A stretch of DNA of 64,000 nucleotides from Catalimonadaceae bacterium JC749 (GCA_021730635.1 JAJNNC010000009.1:124001-188000); one strand, 5' to 3'. Positions 8,127 to 17,793 are shown, counted from the first letter of the stretch. Notes: generated from the sequence alone by a model not told the origin. Translations and numbers: made by a program.

Positions 8127-9476
8127 CTATTCATGCAAAGGTTTCAGAAAATTTTGGCTGGCGTAATTTCCAATTTGGGTCCCCAGGGTGTGTCCTTCTA
8201 CCGAATCGTAACGGAAGTGTATTCCCAAATATACCCTTGACAGGGAGGCTTCTAAACTTGCTTCAGAGAAACTGTCAAAAGAGCGCACAGGTGGATCCAT
8301 CTCAACTTTTCCACTAAACGGTCCTGCTTTATCCACCTCTTTGGTCGTCATTGTAAATTCATATTCATCACCAAAGCCAAGCGTGTTTGCCAGCACGGTC
8401 ATGGCTGCCGCACTCGCCGTACCATGGGCGGAAGGGTAAGATGGAAAAGCATACGTATGCTTGTGAAGATTATCCCAGTCGGCTTCTGGTTCAGTGTTTG
8501 GATTGCCATCATTGGCCGCCCACCGGATCGCTGTGTAGGGTCTCCAGTGGTTGTAAAAAAATTTATTGTCAAAAACATTGACATACGCATCATAAATTGT
8601 CATGTTCATCAAAGCAAAAGTTCTGGCAGCATCCCACAGGTTCAAACCTTCCGATATGACCAGCTCCCGGGCCAGCCGGTTGTGAGAGTTTTCAACAAAA
8701 TCTTTCCACCACATGGCCAGGTGTGTTTGATCAGAGGTTCTGACATTGCTTTGAAATCTCCCAAATTCTTTTACTTCGTTGAAGGCCTCTGTGTATTGGT
8801 TACTGTTGATTTCGGGAGGGGGAGGTGATCTGAATTGCGAAGGTTCGGTGAGCATAAATGGCTCAGCTGCCGCCCATCCGGCACCAAAAATAAAACCGTC
8901 AGGAGTACCACTGTGTTCGTTGAACTCAGCATAGACTCCCGGACTCATGGGATGCCAGGTATAATCCGCTTCACCATTCCAACGATCATTAGAACGGGCA
9001 CGCAGGATTTCCAATGCGGATGCTTTACCCAGTGATATCCCTTCTTCTTTACTTTCTTCATTTTCTATTTGCCTTAACCATTTGTGCAGTTCTTCCTCAA
9101 AATCATTTTGTTTGTCAGGATATTGATCAACTGCTACTTCGTAGGCAGCTTGTGCAGCACTCGCAATAGGATTGGCATTGGGTACCAACTCATCATAGGC
9201 AAAAAGGGAATATTTGGGCTGAATAGCGTTGAGTGCATCATGCATGGCAACATGCATCATTGAGGCTGTCCGTACTCCTTTAAGTGTAAGGAGCCCATCT
9301 TCAGCCACAGCAATTTCCATTACTTTTTGATTCCAGGATGCCACTATTGCAGCGTCATAATCCTCTATGGCTACATCCTTATCATCCGGCTCTAATGATT
9401 TCGATGTGCAGCTTTGAAAAATGAGGCAACTGAATACAATAGCCAGCAATGAAACTTTTGAGATATACTTTTCCAT
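8127..9476 (-). CDS. vanadium-dependent haloperoxidase-family lipoprotein (PAP2 superfamily)
   Basis: The ATG at 9476 gives 449 residues with a signal peptide and lipobox-like IFQSC (Cys at about residue 22); an ATG at 9497 would add seven residues. The vanadate/phosphate pocket is visible: a Trp-rich HWRPYTAIR segment, PSYPSAHGTAS (His about 351), and the SRVYLGIHFRYD segment (second His about 420, preceded by the Arg). These match the PAP2/vanadium haloperoxidase superfamily, whose members oxidise halides with peroxide or act as phosphatases. The sequence alone cannot decide which. It is not clearly in an operon. A related protein from the same superfamily lies at 61281. Confidence 0.85.
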   Translation of the reverse strand: MEKYISKVSLLAIVFSCLIFQSCTSKSLEPDDKDVAIEDYDAAIVASWNQKVMEIAVAEDGLLTLKGVRTASMMHVAMHDALNAIQPKYSLFAYDELVPNANPIASAAQAAYEVAVDQYPDKQNDFEEELHKWLRQIENEESKEEGISLGKASALEILRARSNDRWNGEADYTWHPMSPGVYAEFNEHSGTPDGFIFGAGWAAAEPFMLTEPSQFRSPPPPEINSNQYTEAFNEVKEFGRFQSNVRTSDQTHLAMWWKDFVENSHNRLARELVISEGLNLWDAARTFALMNMTIYDAYVNVFDNKFFYNHWRPYTAIRWAANDGNPNTEPEADWDNLHKHTYAFPSYPSAHGTASAAAMTVLANTLGFGDEYEFTMTTKEVDKAGPFSGKVEMDPPVRSFDSFSEASLEASLSRVYLGIHFRYDSVEGHTLGTQIGNYASQNFLKPLHE

Positions 9477-9497
9477 GATATTGTTTTTTTGGTTCAT

Positions 9498-9823
9498 TGT
9501 TTACCTAGGTCAAGGTAAGGTAGGAATGTGCCTGGAGGCTAACAGCAGGGTTCCAGATCATGACACTCTGGTTCCATCCGCAGTTTTACTTCCAAAAAAG
9601 CTTCATTTTTGGAAAGCGGTATCCTTGCAATTGCTGAATGGCGCAATGAATCCAGCTGGCTTCTCTGGATAAAAGAAATGACCACATTTTTTAAGCATGA
9701 ACAATTTAGCAACCCTAAATTTTGCGTTCAGGAGATCAATGAGATTTTTGTTAAAACAAGGTCTGAGGAATTGATTACATTATTCTTCCCACACCGCTAT
9801 ATTTTAACTTTTACAATCATCAT
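9498..9823. other. intergenic stretch, nothing coding
   Basis: This 326-base gap lies between the 3' end of the hybrid sensor gene and the haloperoxidase gene. It contains one short hairpin, TTCCAAAAA (9590-9598) with TTTTTGGAA (9606-9614), without a following U-run on either strand. The short open frames within it have no recognisable protein features. The promoter of the haloperoxidase gene is presumably in its left part, but no convincing Bacteroidota promoter box was found. Confidence 0.4.
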
Positions 9824-12800
9824 TTAAGAAAAAGGTTGCCCGGTGTAGGCTGAAGGAGCCACACCATACAACTCCTTAAAGCACTTGGCAAAATAAGATA
9901 AGTTGTTGAAGCCCACCGCATACGCTACCTGCGTGACATTTTCACCTTGCCGGGCCAGAATTTGTGCTGCCCGCTTGAGGCGGCAATGCCTGATGAACTC
10001 CCCTGGAGACTCATCCGTGAGGGCCTTCATTTTACGATAAAGCTGGGTCTTGCTCATGGCCAGCAGGTCTTGCAGTTGCGGTACGCCAAAAGCTGGATCG
10101 GAAAGATGCTTCTCCATATGATCCATTACTTTCTGTAAAAACTGCTCATCCAAGGAGGTAATGGCCACCTGCTTCGGTTCCAACAGTACCTCTCGGCTGA
10201 ATCTTTTCCGCAATGCCTGTCGTTGGGTTATCAGGTTTTTTATCCTCACCTGCAACTCCTGCCTGTCAAAGGGCTTGGTCAGGTAATCGTCAGCTCCTGT
10301 CTCCAGCCCCTCAATTTTATGGGCCTGCCCGGCTTTGGCTGTAAGCATGACTACCGGGATGTGGCTGGTACGCTCATCGGTTTTCAGTAGCTGGCACAGT
10401 TCCTTCCCATCCATCTGAGGCATCATCAGGTCGGTGATAATGAGGTCGGGCACCTCCTGCCGGGCGATTTCCAACCCTGACTTGCCATTGGTCGCTTCCA
10501 ATATGTTGAAATCTTCATGCAACAGCCCTTTGATAAAGGTGCGCATATCCGCATTATCTTCAACAACCAGTACCATGGCCAACTCCTCCTGCTTGCCATT
10601 CATCATAGGTTCTTCTTCTTCGGCAAGGATAGGGCTACGATAAGGTGCTGATTTGGATATTTCTTCTTTAGAAAGCTCCTTTTCGTCGCTCTCAGCCAAA
10701 GACAAGGGCAGGGTTACAGTGAATGTTGTTCCTTTCCCTGGCTCACTTTGTACGTCGATTTCTCCATTCATCAAAGCCACCAGCTCTTGGGTGAGTGCCA
10801 GTCCAATGCCAGTCCCTTCCTGCTCCCGTGTGGTAGAGCTGTCTGTCTGGTAAAAACGGTCAAAAATATGGGGCAGTTGTTCAGGAGCGATCCCCCAGCC
10901 ACTATCCTTTATTTTCAACGCTAGCTGTGCATGCCGTTCACTGGCAATGACAATAACTTCACCTTCATCAGGAGTAAACTTAAAAGCATTGGATAAAAGG
11001 TTGTATACAATCTTTTCCACTTTGTCAGGGTCAAAAGAGGCGTTCAGGGGGTCCTGGGGTATTTCAATCCGGTACCGCATTCCCCGTTGTTCGGCATGCG
11101 AACTGAAGGCAGCTGCCATGGCACGCAGGAATTGAAATATATCACCTGTTTCCGGCTCCAGTTCTAAGTTACCGGCATCTAATCTGGACAAGTCGAGCAA
11201 CTGATTCACCAGGCGGAGGAGGCGGTCGGCATTGCGGTCGATCATCCGGGCATCTGACAAACGGATCTTTTCTTCTCTTTTTTTCACCAGTTCATCTACA
11301 GGCCCTTTGATGAGGGAAAGTGGGGTACGGAATTCATGAGAGATATTGGCAAACAAACGGGATTTCATCTGGTCCATTTCCTTCAATTGCTCAGCTTGTT
11401 CTTCCAGTTGTTGGGTACGTTCTCTTACAATATTTTCCAGGGCTTCCTTTTCACGCCTCAAGCGGGCCGACCGCCATTGGACTACCCAACCCACAAAACA
11501 AGCCAAAGCCAAAGCATAGCCCACATACGCCCACCAGGTACGGTACCAGGGAGGCAGGATGGTAAATGCATACACCGCTTCTTCACTGATTTGACCGTAC
11601 ACATTTTGCCCTCTTACTCGAAAGTAGTAATCTCCTTCCGGCAGGTTGGTGAAATCCCTTTGGGTTTCGGCACTCCATGAAGACCAATCTTCATCAAAGC
11701 CTTCCAAAAAATATTGGTATCGATTGGCTTCAGGCTTGTCATAACTGGGTAGGGCAAAGATGAACCTTATAGCATTTCTCCGAAAAGGTAATCGTACCTT
11801 ATCATTGAACAGTTGCTTTGAAAAGTGACCGGCAAACAGCAAGGAATCATTGTTGGTCGTAATGCTCCTGAGGTTCACTGGAAAAGAAATATTGTTATTT
11901 TTGTCCAGTTGTTGATGATACACTACACTCCCCTTGTTACCCGAAAAAAATACAATGTTATTGCGCTCATAAATATCATAGATACTAAAGTCGGAAAACC
12001 TTTTTGATACATCAACTTCATGTAAAAGACCTGCTTCATACCTGTAAATATTACTCATCGCATTGGCGCCTGTCGTAATCCACATACCTCCCCCGGCAGT
12101 TTCCTGGATGATATTATCAAAACCCATTGAAGTACCCATTTGATTCATCAGCGCGGTGTCTGGTTCGAATTTTTGGTCTGCACTGTTGAACCGATAGATG
12201 CCCGCCTGGGTTGAGAAATAGGCCTCACTTTTTACCTGAAAAACAACATTATAACTTATTTCGGGCAATCCATGCAAGGTATCATAATAGGTCAGGGTGT
12301 AGTCTTTATCGAATGTTCTGCTTGTATTAGAGGGTGCCCAGTCTATTCTATAGACTCCATTATAGCGGGTACTGATCCATAAGGATCCGTTGGGATTCTC
12401 CACTATTTTCATGATTCGCCCTTCCAAGGTTACGCTTGATTTTTCTGCTTTCCATTGAGTATTCACAAATTGCAAAGCATAGAGGTTACCAAATGTGGAA
12501 CCAACATATACCCGGTTGGTATCAAGCTGGGAAGGGCACAAGTCAGCAGTATTTTCCGGAATTAATGCTTGTACCCGATGATTTGGATCAATCTGATATG
12601 TACCGTTAAAATTACCCGCCAAAAGGAATTTGCCTTTGGCAATAATGTCCCGGGTTTGATGGTTGATCTCCTCAATTTTTTGAAAATAGTAATCTTTTTT
12701 TTCCGGTTCTGAGGAAATTTCCTGCAAATAAAATACCCCATTATTGGCAGCCACATAGAGTTGCCCATGATGATAAACAACTCTGTCGATGCTCTCAGAT

Positions 12801-13825
12801 ATACCACTTTGTTGATTGAAAACTCTCAAAGGAGAAGATATTTCTAAACGGCTAATACCATTTTCGGAGGCCATCCACAGGCTACCTTCTCTATCAACAT
12901 AGCACCCAAGGATCACATCACTGGAAAGTCCTCTTTTCTTACTGAGCCATTGCCGGACATTCCCCAGCTTATCAACAATAAAACACCCATGCCCCGCAGT
13001 CGGAAACGCATAACTTCCATTGGGTAGCGCTACTCCGGTATATACATATTTTTTGTGCAACACATTTTTCTCTCCTTTTTTCAAAGGAACAAATTGATGA
13101 TGATCATAGAGAATCAATCCTTCCAGGAAATGGGCAGCCAATATTTGTCCATTCTCATAAGGTAACAGGGTTGTGATACCTCCTTTTGCAAATCTTTCCC
13201 CATCCGGAATCAGGAGGAGAGAGTCTTGTCGCAATTGCATGATACCTATTCCACTCGATTGAATATAAATCTGGTCATTTACCTTGGATGCAAAGCCAAA
13301 ACTTTCCTGTGCTTTCCACACTTTAAAATCATGATTATACCATCTGAAAATATAATGATCCGAGATAAAATAGATGGTATCGGCAACCGCGTAGGTAAAC
13401 CAGATATCGGCAAAATCTTGGTAGGCAGTATCTAATTGAGGCAAAAGAGATTGAAACTGCAATTGACCCAGAGTGTCGGGCTGGAGAAAGCCCAAATCTC
13501 TGACAGCCCCTACATAAATGGTACTGTCCGTAGATTGTGCCAAAGATTTGGCCGGACTTCCGTTCGGCAGTTGAATCAGATGCCAGGAAACCCCATCAAA
13601 CTCTAAAATTCCTGAAGTGTTGCCTGCATACATAATACCGTTCTCATCCTGAAGGAAGCACCAGTTTTGGGCATGTGCTTTATAATCTTCCGGCATATAC
13701 TGCGTAATATAGGGCAAGCCTGCCTCCCAGATGCTTAGCATCGCAGAATCCTGCCGTGTTTCCTGTGCACAAACAACAACAGATATGAATGCAAACAATA
13801 TGATTACAATAAGACTTTTTCGCAT
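9824..13825 (-). CDS. hybrid two-component system sensor/regulator (HTCS)
   Basis: A 1333-residue single-chain two-component system. Order: signal peptide (1-20); about 670 residues of beta-propeller repeats of the Reg_prop type (recurrent DREGSLWMASENGISRL-like units); a Y_Y_Y Ig-like domain (about 690-765, with LEGFDEDWSSW and YYFRVRG); one membrane helix (about 775-795); HisKA with the phosphoacceptor His in NISHEFRTPLSL (about 850); HATPase_c (NLLSNAFKFTP, DSGWGI, GTGIGLAL); receiver domain with acceptor Asp in IITDLMMPQMDG; and a C-terminal AraC HTH (residues about 1235-1333). Such proteins bind oligosaccharides in the periplasm and activate neighbouring glycan loci. No PUL adjoins it here; its nearest neighbours are the haloperoxidase gene and repeat copy c. 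Confidence 0.95.
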   Translation of the reverse strand: MRKSLIVIILFAFISVVVCAQETRQDSAMLSIWEAGLPYITQYMPEDYKAHAQNWCFLQDENGIMYAGNTSGILEFDGVSWHLIQLPNGSPAKSLAQSTDSTIYVGAVRDLGFLQPDTLGQLQFQSLLPQLDTAYQDFADIWFTYAVADTIYFISDHYIFRWYNHDFKVWKAQESFGFASKVNDQIYIQSSGIGIMQLRQDSLLLIPDGERFAKGGITTLLPYENGQILAAHFLEGLILYDHHQFVPLKKGEKNVLHKKYVYTGVALPNGSYAFPTAGHGCFIVDKLGNVRQWLSKKRGLSSDVILGCYVDREGSLWMASENGISRLEISSPLRVFNQQSGISESIDRVVYHHGQLYVAANNGVFYLQEISSEPEKKDYYFQKIEEINHQTRDIIAKGKFLLAGNFNGTYQIDPNHRVQALIPENTADLCPSQLDTNRVYVGSTFGNLYALQFVNTQWKAEKSSVTLEGRIMKIVENPNGSLWISTRYNGVYRIDWAPSNTSRTFDKDYTLTYYDTLHGLPEISYNVVFQVKSEAYFSTQAGIYRFNSADQKFEPDTALMNQMGTSMGFDNIIQETAGGGMWITTGANAMSNIYRYEAGLLHEVDVSKRFSDFSIYDIYERNNIVFFSGNKGSVVYHQQLDKNNNISFPVNLRSITTNNDSLLFAGHFSKQLFNDKVRLPFRRNAIRFIFALPSYDKPEANRYQYFLEGFDEDWSSWSAETQRDFTNLPEGDYYFRVRGQNVYGQISEEAVYAFTILPPWYRTWWAYVGYALALACFVGWVVQWRSARLRREKEALENIVRERTQQLEEQAEQLKEMDQMKSRLFANISHEFRTPLSLIKGPVDELVKKREEKIRLSDARMIDRNADRLLRLVNQLLDLSRLDAGNLELEPETGDIFQFLRAMAAAFSSHAEQRGMRYRIEIPQDPLNASFDPDKVEKIVYNLLSNAFKFTPDEGEVIVIASERHAQLALKIKDSGWGIAPEQLPHIFDRFYQTDSSTTREQEGTGIGLALTQELVALMNGEIDVQSEPGKGTTFTVTLPLSLAESDEKELSKEEISKSAPYRSPILAEEEEPMMNGKQEELAMVLVVEDNADMRTFIKGLLHEDFNILEATNGKSGLEIARQEVPDLIITDLMMPQMDGKELCQLLKTDERTSHIPVVMLTAKAGQAHKIEGLETGADDYLTKPFDRQELQVRIKNLITQRQALRKRFSREVLLEPKQVAITSLDEQFLQKVMDHMEKHLSDPAFGVPQLQDLLAMSKTQLYRKMKALTDESPGEFIRHCRLKRAAQILARQGENVTQVAYAVGFNNLSYFAKCFKELYGVAPSAYTGQPFS

Positions 13826-14084
13826 AGGCTAATATGAGATATCTTCTACAGAGTAGTCTATCTTGTGATCCTTGTAACCTCCTGGCGTTATCTAAATTTA
13901 AGAAATTGCGGGGAATAATGCATTGATCAGTTTCCATCAGACAGAGGACGGTTTTAAAAAAGGTTGAACCATTGGGTACCTGAAATGATATCGCCATTGG
14001 GTTACTCATTATCATGCCACAAACACTGATTATTGATGATTGGAGGCTCCCGATGCAGGAACTTCTGTAGCACTGCCCATGATG

Positions 14085-14300
14085 CGGTATATCACGCATA
14101 GACGGAGGTAAATGGCTGTCCTGCAAACCTTTGCGACTTTTTACCCCTGATGGAACTCTATTTTTCATCTTGTTAAAGAAATAGGATTTTCTACCTGCTG
14201 TACAACAGTACGGTGAGCTTCGCAGATTGATGGGAGCCTGCGTTGGTTTTGCCAGGAATCAGCACTAGGCGTATGACCTTGGAGTGAAACGGTAAAGTAT
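14085..14300. repeat. long dispersed repeat, copy c
   Basis: It contains GACGGAGGTAAATGGCTG (14101-14118), CCTGCAAACCTTTGCGACT, CCCTGATGGAACTCTA and CAGGAATCAGCACTAGGCG, in the same orientation as the other copies. It separates the end of the DHFR-like gene from the HTCS gene. Unlike most copies it shows no clear GTT core at its gene-strand 3' end. The 13826-14084 stretch between it and the HTCS start holds no gene. Confidence 0.75.
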
Positions 14301-14332
14301 GGGCGTAGTGCGGGTTTGAGAACGATTCACTC

Positions 14333-14863
14333 TCAGCGCATGGTAAATTTGTTAAGCACCAAAAAGCTCAATAAAAGGTTAAGAATGGTCCTGTCATTTA
14401 ATTCGTCAAACAAAGGCAAACCTTTTACCACCACAACAGGATGAACACAAAGCTGGTATTCATCAATTAAATTAAGATTTGACAGAGTAATCATTAAACT
14501 TTGACTTCCCACTAAAATGTCACTGCCTGATTGTTGCCTAAGTTCTACTACCATTTCTTCAAGTGCTTGATTTGACAATCTGACACTGTCCCATTCTACA
14601 TTTTTCAGCGTATGTGAAAAGACAATTTTTGGAATTTTGTCTATAACCATCGCAAAGTCGTCCATTGATTTTTCTTCTAAAGGATTTTCTAACAGTGTTG
14701 GCCAAGATTGCATAAGTTTATACGTTGTTCTGCCATATAGAATCGCGTCTGCCTGACCTAATAGTGCTGTATAGTGCTGATGTATTTCCTCATCTAGTAG
14801 TAAAACAGTATGATCGCAAAATCCGTCAAGTGTCAGATTGATTGCCGCAATTATCTTTCTCAT
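14333..14863 (-). CDS. dihydrofolate reductase family protein (RibD C-terminal fold)
   Basis: A 176-residue protein. It opens with RKIIAAINLTLDGFCD, the NADPH-binding first strand of the RibD-C/DHFR-like fold, and continues with ILYGRTTYKLMQSWP and SDILVGSQSLMITL, all typical of the small bacterial DHFR-like oxidoreductases. These are frequent accessory genes of uncertain substrate and are not true folate enzymes. The last about 15 residues (LSFLVLNKFTMR) deviate from the usual AVTLYYEP-type ending; a one-base shift would restore something closer, so the C-terminus may be mildly damaged. Repeat copy c starts 33 bases downstream. Confidence 0.75.
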   Translation of the reverse strand: MRKIIAAINLTLDGFCDHTVLLLDEEIHQHYTALLGQADAILYGRTTYKLMQSWPTLLENPLEEKSMDDFAMVIDKIPKIVFSHTLKNVEWDSVRLSNQALEEMVVELRQQSGSDILVGSQSLMITLSNLNLIDEYQLCVHPVVVVKGLPLFDELNDRTILNLLLSFLVLNKFTMR

Positions 14864-14934
14864 GCCTCATATTTAATTGTCATATATTTTGGGGTACGTG
14901 CAAACATTTTGCAATGACCGCTATCCGTGCTAGA

Positions 14935-16092
14935 TTAAACGGCAAAAAGACGATTCAATACATTTCCGAGCGCTTGATTATACAACAGATAACCACCACT
15001 ATCACCATTGGTCAACATTACAAATCCAGATTTCCTTTTTATGTCGACCATGACAAGCGATCGAAATCCGGATTGCCCTCCGGAATGCAAGATGATGTTT
15101 CCAGTTTCTCTCTCCTGAACAGCCCAACCCAGTGCCCAGGAACTGGCTCCATCTATTTTTTGATCTTCACGCAACTTTACCTGCAGGCGAAACATTTCTT
15201 CAAGGCTTTTTTTGTTAAGCCTATACGGATCATTTTCCTTTGGAGTAAAGAGCCCAATGATAAATTTTGAGAAATCTCTTGCCGTTGTAGTTAATCCACC
15301 AGCAGAAGCATAGCGAGCCATGTCGATTGCGGTAAATCGACTTTTCTGTTGTGGTTCGCCATTTGAGTTGTGCGGCATAGCTTCGTTCTTGCCAAGCAAA
15401 TCATTCCAAACATATCCGCTGGAGGTCATTTGATGAGGAATGAGTACATTTTTGATCATAAACTCCCCTATGTCGGTAGCACAAACTTTCAGGCCGGCTT
15501 CATACGAACCACACTCATTTGGATTGACTTTTCCGGTGAGCTGAGTTACCGCCGACTGCAAGTAATGGTAACCCTCGCCTGAGTAGAGGAAATCTGTACC
15601 TGGCGTAAAATTAATTTTCAGAGGCTCTTCCGGCGTACGCCAGTTTTGAAACCCGCTTTGGTGCGACAGCACAAGACGCGGGGTGATCAAGTTGAGCCGT
15701 GGATCACCTTCCAGAAAAGGCGTTGGCAAATATTGGGTGAGTGGTTCGTCAAGCGCCAATGTCCCTTTTTCGCAGAGTTTCATGACAGCGTAAGCAAAAA
15801 CGGTCTTGCTTACTGACGCAGCCTCGAAAACTGTTTCTGTGTCCACGGATTCTTTGGACACATTATTCTTTACACCAAAAGCCTTACTCCATAGTAATTG
15901 CCCCTCTCTGATGATAGCAGCTGATAATCCGGGAATCTTGAATTCCGTCATGAGTTGGGGGATCAGTTTCTCCACGTCGGCCAGCAGCGAGTCACTCACG
16001 GTTTGTTTGCCCATCACCAAACCGGATTTCAGCCCCAGGGAAGTGATGAGTCCAGCTTGTCCGGCATGCAATAGAAAATGCCTTCTATTCAT
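14935..16092 (-). CDS. serine hydrolase, beta-lactamase class C/PBP4* family, Tat-like signal
   Basis: The start at 16092 gives 385 residues beginning MNRRHFLLHAGQAG, a twin-arginine-like signal; a longer start at 16119 is less likely. The active-site motif SVSK (Ser93, Lys96) fits SxxK. A later SGEGYHYLQ supplies the YxN-equivalent region as YxY, common in esterase/peptidase members, and HSGG near residue 345 replaces KTG. This pattern fits the broad beta-lactamase/transpeptidase-like serine hydrolases (esterases, D-aminopeptidases) rather than a dedicated resistance enzyme. It is probably periplasmic. It lies between the DHFR-like gene and an alpha/beta hydrolase gene on the same strand, with 71- and 174-base gaps. 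Confidence 0.85.
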   Translation of the reverse strand: MNRRHFLLHAGQAGLITSLGLKSGLVMGKQTVSDSLLADVEKLIPQLMTEFKIPGLSAAIIREGQLLWSKAFGVKNNVSKESVDTETVFEAASVSKTVFAYAVMKLCEKGTLALDEPLTQYLPTPFLEGDPRLNLITPRLVLSHQSGFQNWRTPEEPLKINFTPGTDFLYSGEGYHYLQSAVTQLTGKVNPNECGSYEAGLKVCATDIGEFMIKNVLIPHQMTSSGYVWNDLLGKNEAMPHNSNGEPQQKSRFTAIDMARYASAGGLTTTARDFSKFIIGLFTPKENDPYRLNKKSLEEMFRLQVKLREDQKIDGASSWALGWAVQERETGNIILHSGGQSGFRSLVMVDIKRKSGFVMLTNGDSGGYLLYNQALGNVLNRLFAV

Positions 16093-16266
16093 ATATATTT
16101 TTTTAGTAATCAATGCCAAACACCCGAGATTTGTCCAGTTGCCGGTCTTTAACCTATTCTTCCCGGCTTACCTTTATCAAAAAATGCATTACGGTTAGGT
16201 ATTCACGGCGTGTCCAGCTTTTGCTGGGCATGAACGATGCATACCATGTTGTCCGTTCGTATTCTC

Positions 16267-17130
16267 CTATGCTTCACTTTCCTTGAGAAACGAAATGATA
16301 CTCAAGTTATACGCTTTAAAATTATCTTCGTGCATAAGATGTGAAGCATTTGAAATTCTTACTCTTTTCACGCTGAAGAAAAGCTCCTCTAATCTATCTG
16401 CTAAATTGCTAAAAACCTTTGGACTTAATTTTCCTGTGACCAGTAGCACCGGAATTTTTATTCTTTTTAATGCTTCTGTATTGATTGGCAAAAATCCTGA
16501 GCCAGTTAATTCAGCGGCCATCAAGTTGATAAGGGCCTGTTCTTTTCTGTTTTCAGATAGATTATTAAAGAATTTTTTTCCCAATATAGCTTTCCCTGAC
16601 AATCGCAGGGCTGCCTTCATGTCGTTCTTTTGAGCTGCTTTTGTGGCAGGACCTAAACCTGTTGCGCCAAGTTTAATGATGGACATAGCAGTTTTAGGCC
16701 TTTTGAACATAAGGGTTAGTAATTCTCCTGGTGTTGGAATATTGCTTACAAACAGTCGGATGGCAGGAGGCTCCGCCAATACCATTCTTTTTATTAATTC
16801 AGGATTGTTACAGGCCAGTTCTATCCCCATTAATGCTCCATAGGAGTGTCCAATTAAGTTTAATGGAGTGTTCCCAAAATACTTTATTATCTCTTTCAAG
16901 TCTTCCACATGTTCTTTCATCGAATAATCACTCCCTTCTTCTATCGCCTTGTTGGGGAAATGATATCTTCGACTATAAGCGATCACATGATAATTTTTTG
17001 ATAAGCCATCTATTTGTTTTTCCCAAGTCCGATAATCACTTGAGGAGCCATGTATCAGAATGATCTTTTCACCAGAACCCTTTTCTTCAAAGTTGAATTC
17101 ATAATTATTGGCAGATAGGGTATTTCTCAT
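16267..17130 (-). CDS. alpha/beta fold hydrolase
   Basis: A 287-residue cytosolic protein. LIHGSSSDYRTW supplies the HG oxyanion loop, GHSYGA the nucleophile elbow (Ser96), and NASHLMHEDN the catalytic His. The strand-7 region where the acid usually sits reads LLVTGKLSPK. Close relatives usually carry an acidic residue at the position of this Lys, so the acid may be elsewhere or the enzyme impaired. A GTTGGTC core that ends repeat copy d lies 27 bases upstream of the ATG. A small perfect hairpin (CCAGC-TTTT-GCTGG, 16214-16227) lies just beyond its 3' end and may help termination. Confidence 0.8.
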   Translation of the reverse strand: MRNTLSANNYEFNFEEKGSGEKIILIHGSSSDYRTWEKQIDGLSKNYHVIAYSRRYHFPNKAIEEGSDYSMKEHVEDLKEIIKYFGNTPLNLIGHSYGALMGIELACNNPELIKRMVLAEPPAIRLFVSNIPTPGELLTLMFKRPKTAMSIIKLGATGLGPATKAAQKNDMKAALRLSGKAILGKKFFNNLSENRKEQALINLMAAELTGSGFLPINTEALKRIKIPVLLVTGKLSPKVFSNLADRLEELFFSVKRVRISNASHLMHEDNFKAYNLSIISFLKESEA

Positions 17131-17156
17131 AGTCAGATGGTTTTAGTAAATGATGA

Positions 17157-17440
17157 CGACCAACTACGGGATATACCCTATAATAGCATTTATCCCACTG
17201 AAATGCCAGGGATCGCTGCGATCATACCATTGTTAATAAACATTTATACTTGTTTTCATGCGCTATTCCCGCCCCAGATGGCTATACAATGCCCTGTCTA
17301 CTGGTGTGCTAAAACCGGTACCTCTGACGCATGATTGTAATCTATAGCTGCTTTGTCAGGAATCTGCAAAAGGCGTACGACCTTGGGGTGAAAGGTTTAG
17401 GCAGGCATGATCCTCAACTGAGCTAGGCTCTGGCCTGTAC
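17157..17440. repeat. long dispersed repeat, copy d
   Basis: This is the best-preserved member of the subfamily shared with copy b (3956-4240). It begins CCAACTACGGGATATACCC and carries GTCAGGAATCTGCAAAAGGC, related to the CAGGAATCAG block of copies a, c and e. It lies between the HEPN gene and the alpha/beta hydrolase gene and ends, on the gene strand, in GTTGGTC (17164-17158). It fills the 314-base gap. Confidence 0.8.
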
Positions 17441-17444
17441 AATC

Positions 17445-17793
17445 TTATATGCCGATTTTTTCCTTTTTTATGATTTCCTGTATTTGTTCATCAAAATCTG
17501 GAATGATCTTCTCAACAACACCCCAAACCGCCCAGAGGTCAACCCCAATGTAATCATGAATCAGTTTATCTCTCATACCTGCGATCTTCTTCCATTCAGT
17601 CTGTGGATATTTTACCCTAAAGTCTTCGTTGAGCTGCTTGGTCGCCTCTCCGATAATTTCCAGATTTCGGATCACACCATCTTGTATGAGAGAATGGTTC
17701 AGGAATTCTTCTTGATTCAAACCTCAGTATAAAGCTGAATCTTATGGATACAATCCAGCATGTGATTTAGGTAGATGAGCGGATTTTTTTCAT
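17445..17793 (-). pseudogene. HEPN-domain toxin gene (HepT-like), frameshifted
   Basis: From a TTG at 17720 an open 91-residue frame carries the HEPN core: IQDGVIRNLEIIGEATKQL and the RNase motif RDKLIHDY (RxxxxH; this family's usual RDxLIH-Y). The missing first 24 or so residues are encoded just upstream in another frame (LIYLNHMLDCIHKIQLYTEV), starting from the ATG at 17793 that overlaps the antitoxin stop as ATGA. Joining needs a correction near 17720-17724, where the copy at about 4480 has one extra base and reads through, and another in the run of seven A after the ATG. The full protein would be about 116 residues, the normal length. The catalytic part is intact, so an internal TTG start could still give a truncated product. 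Confidence 0.7.

Noticed and set aside
13680-14168. 162-residue open frame on the minus strand
   Set aside because: It overlaps the HTCS start and repeat c in another frame and shows no protein-like composition.
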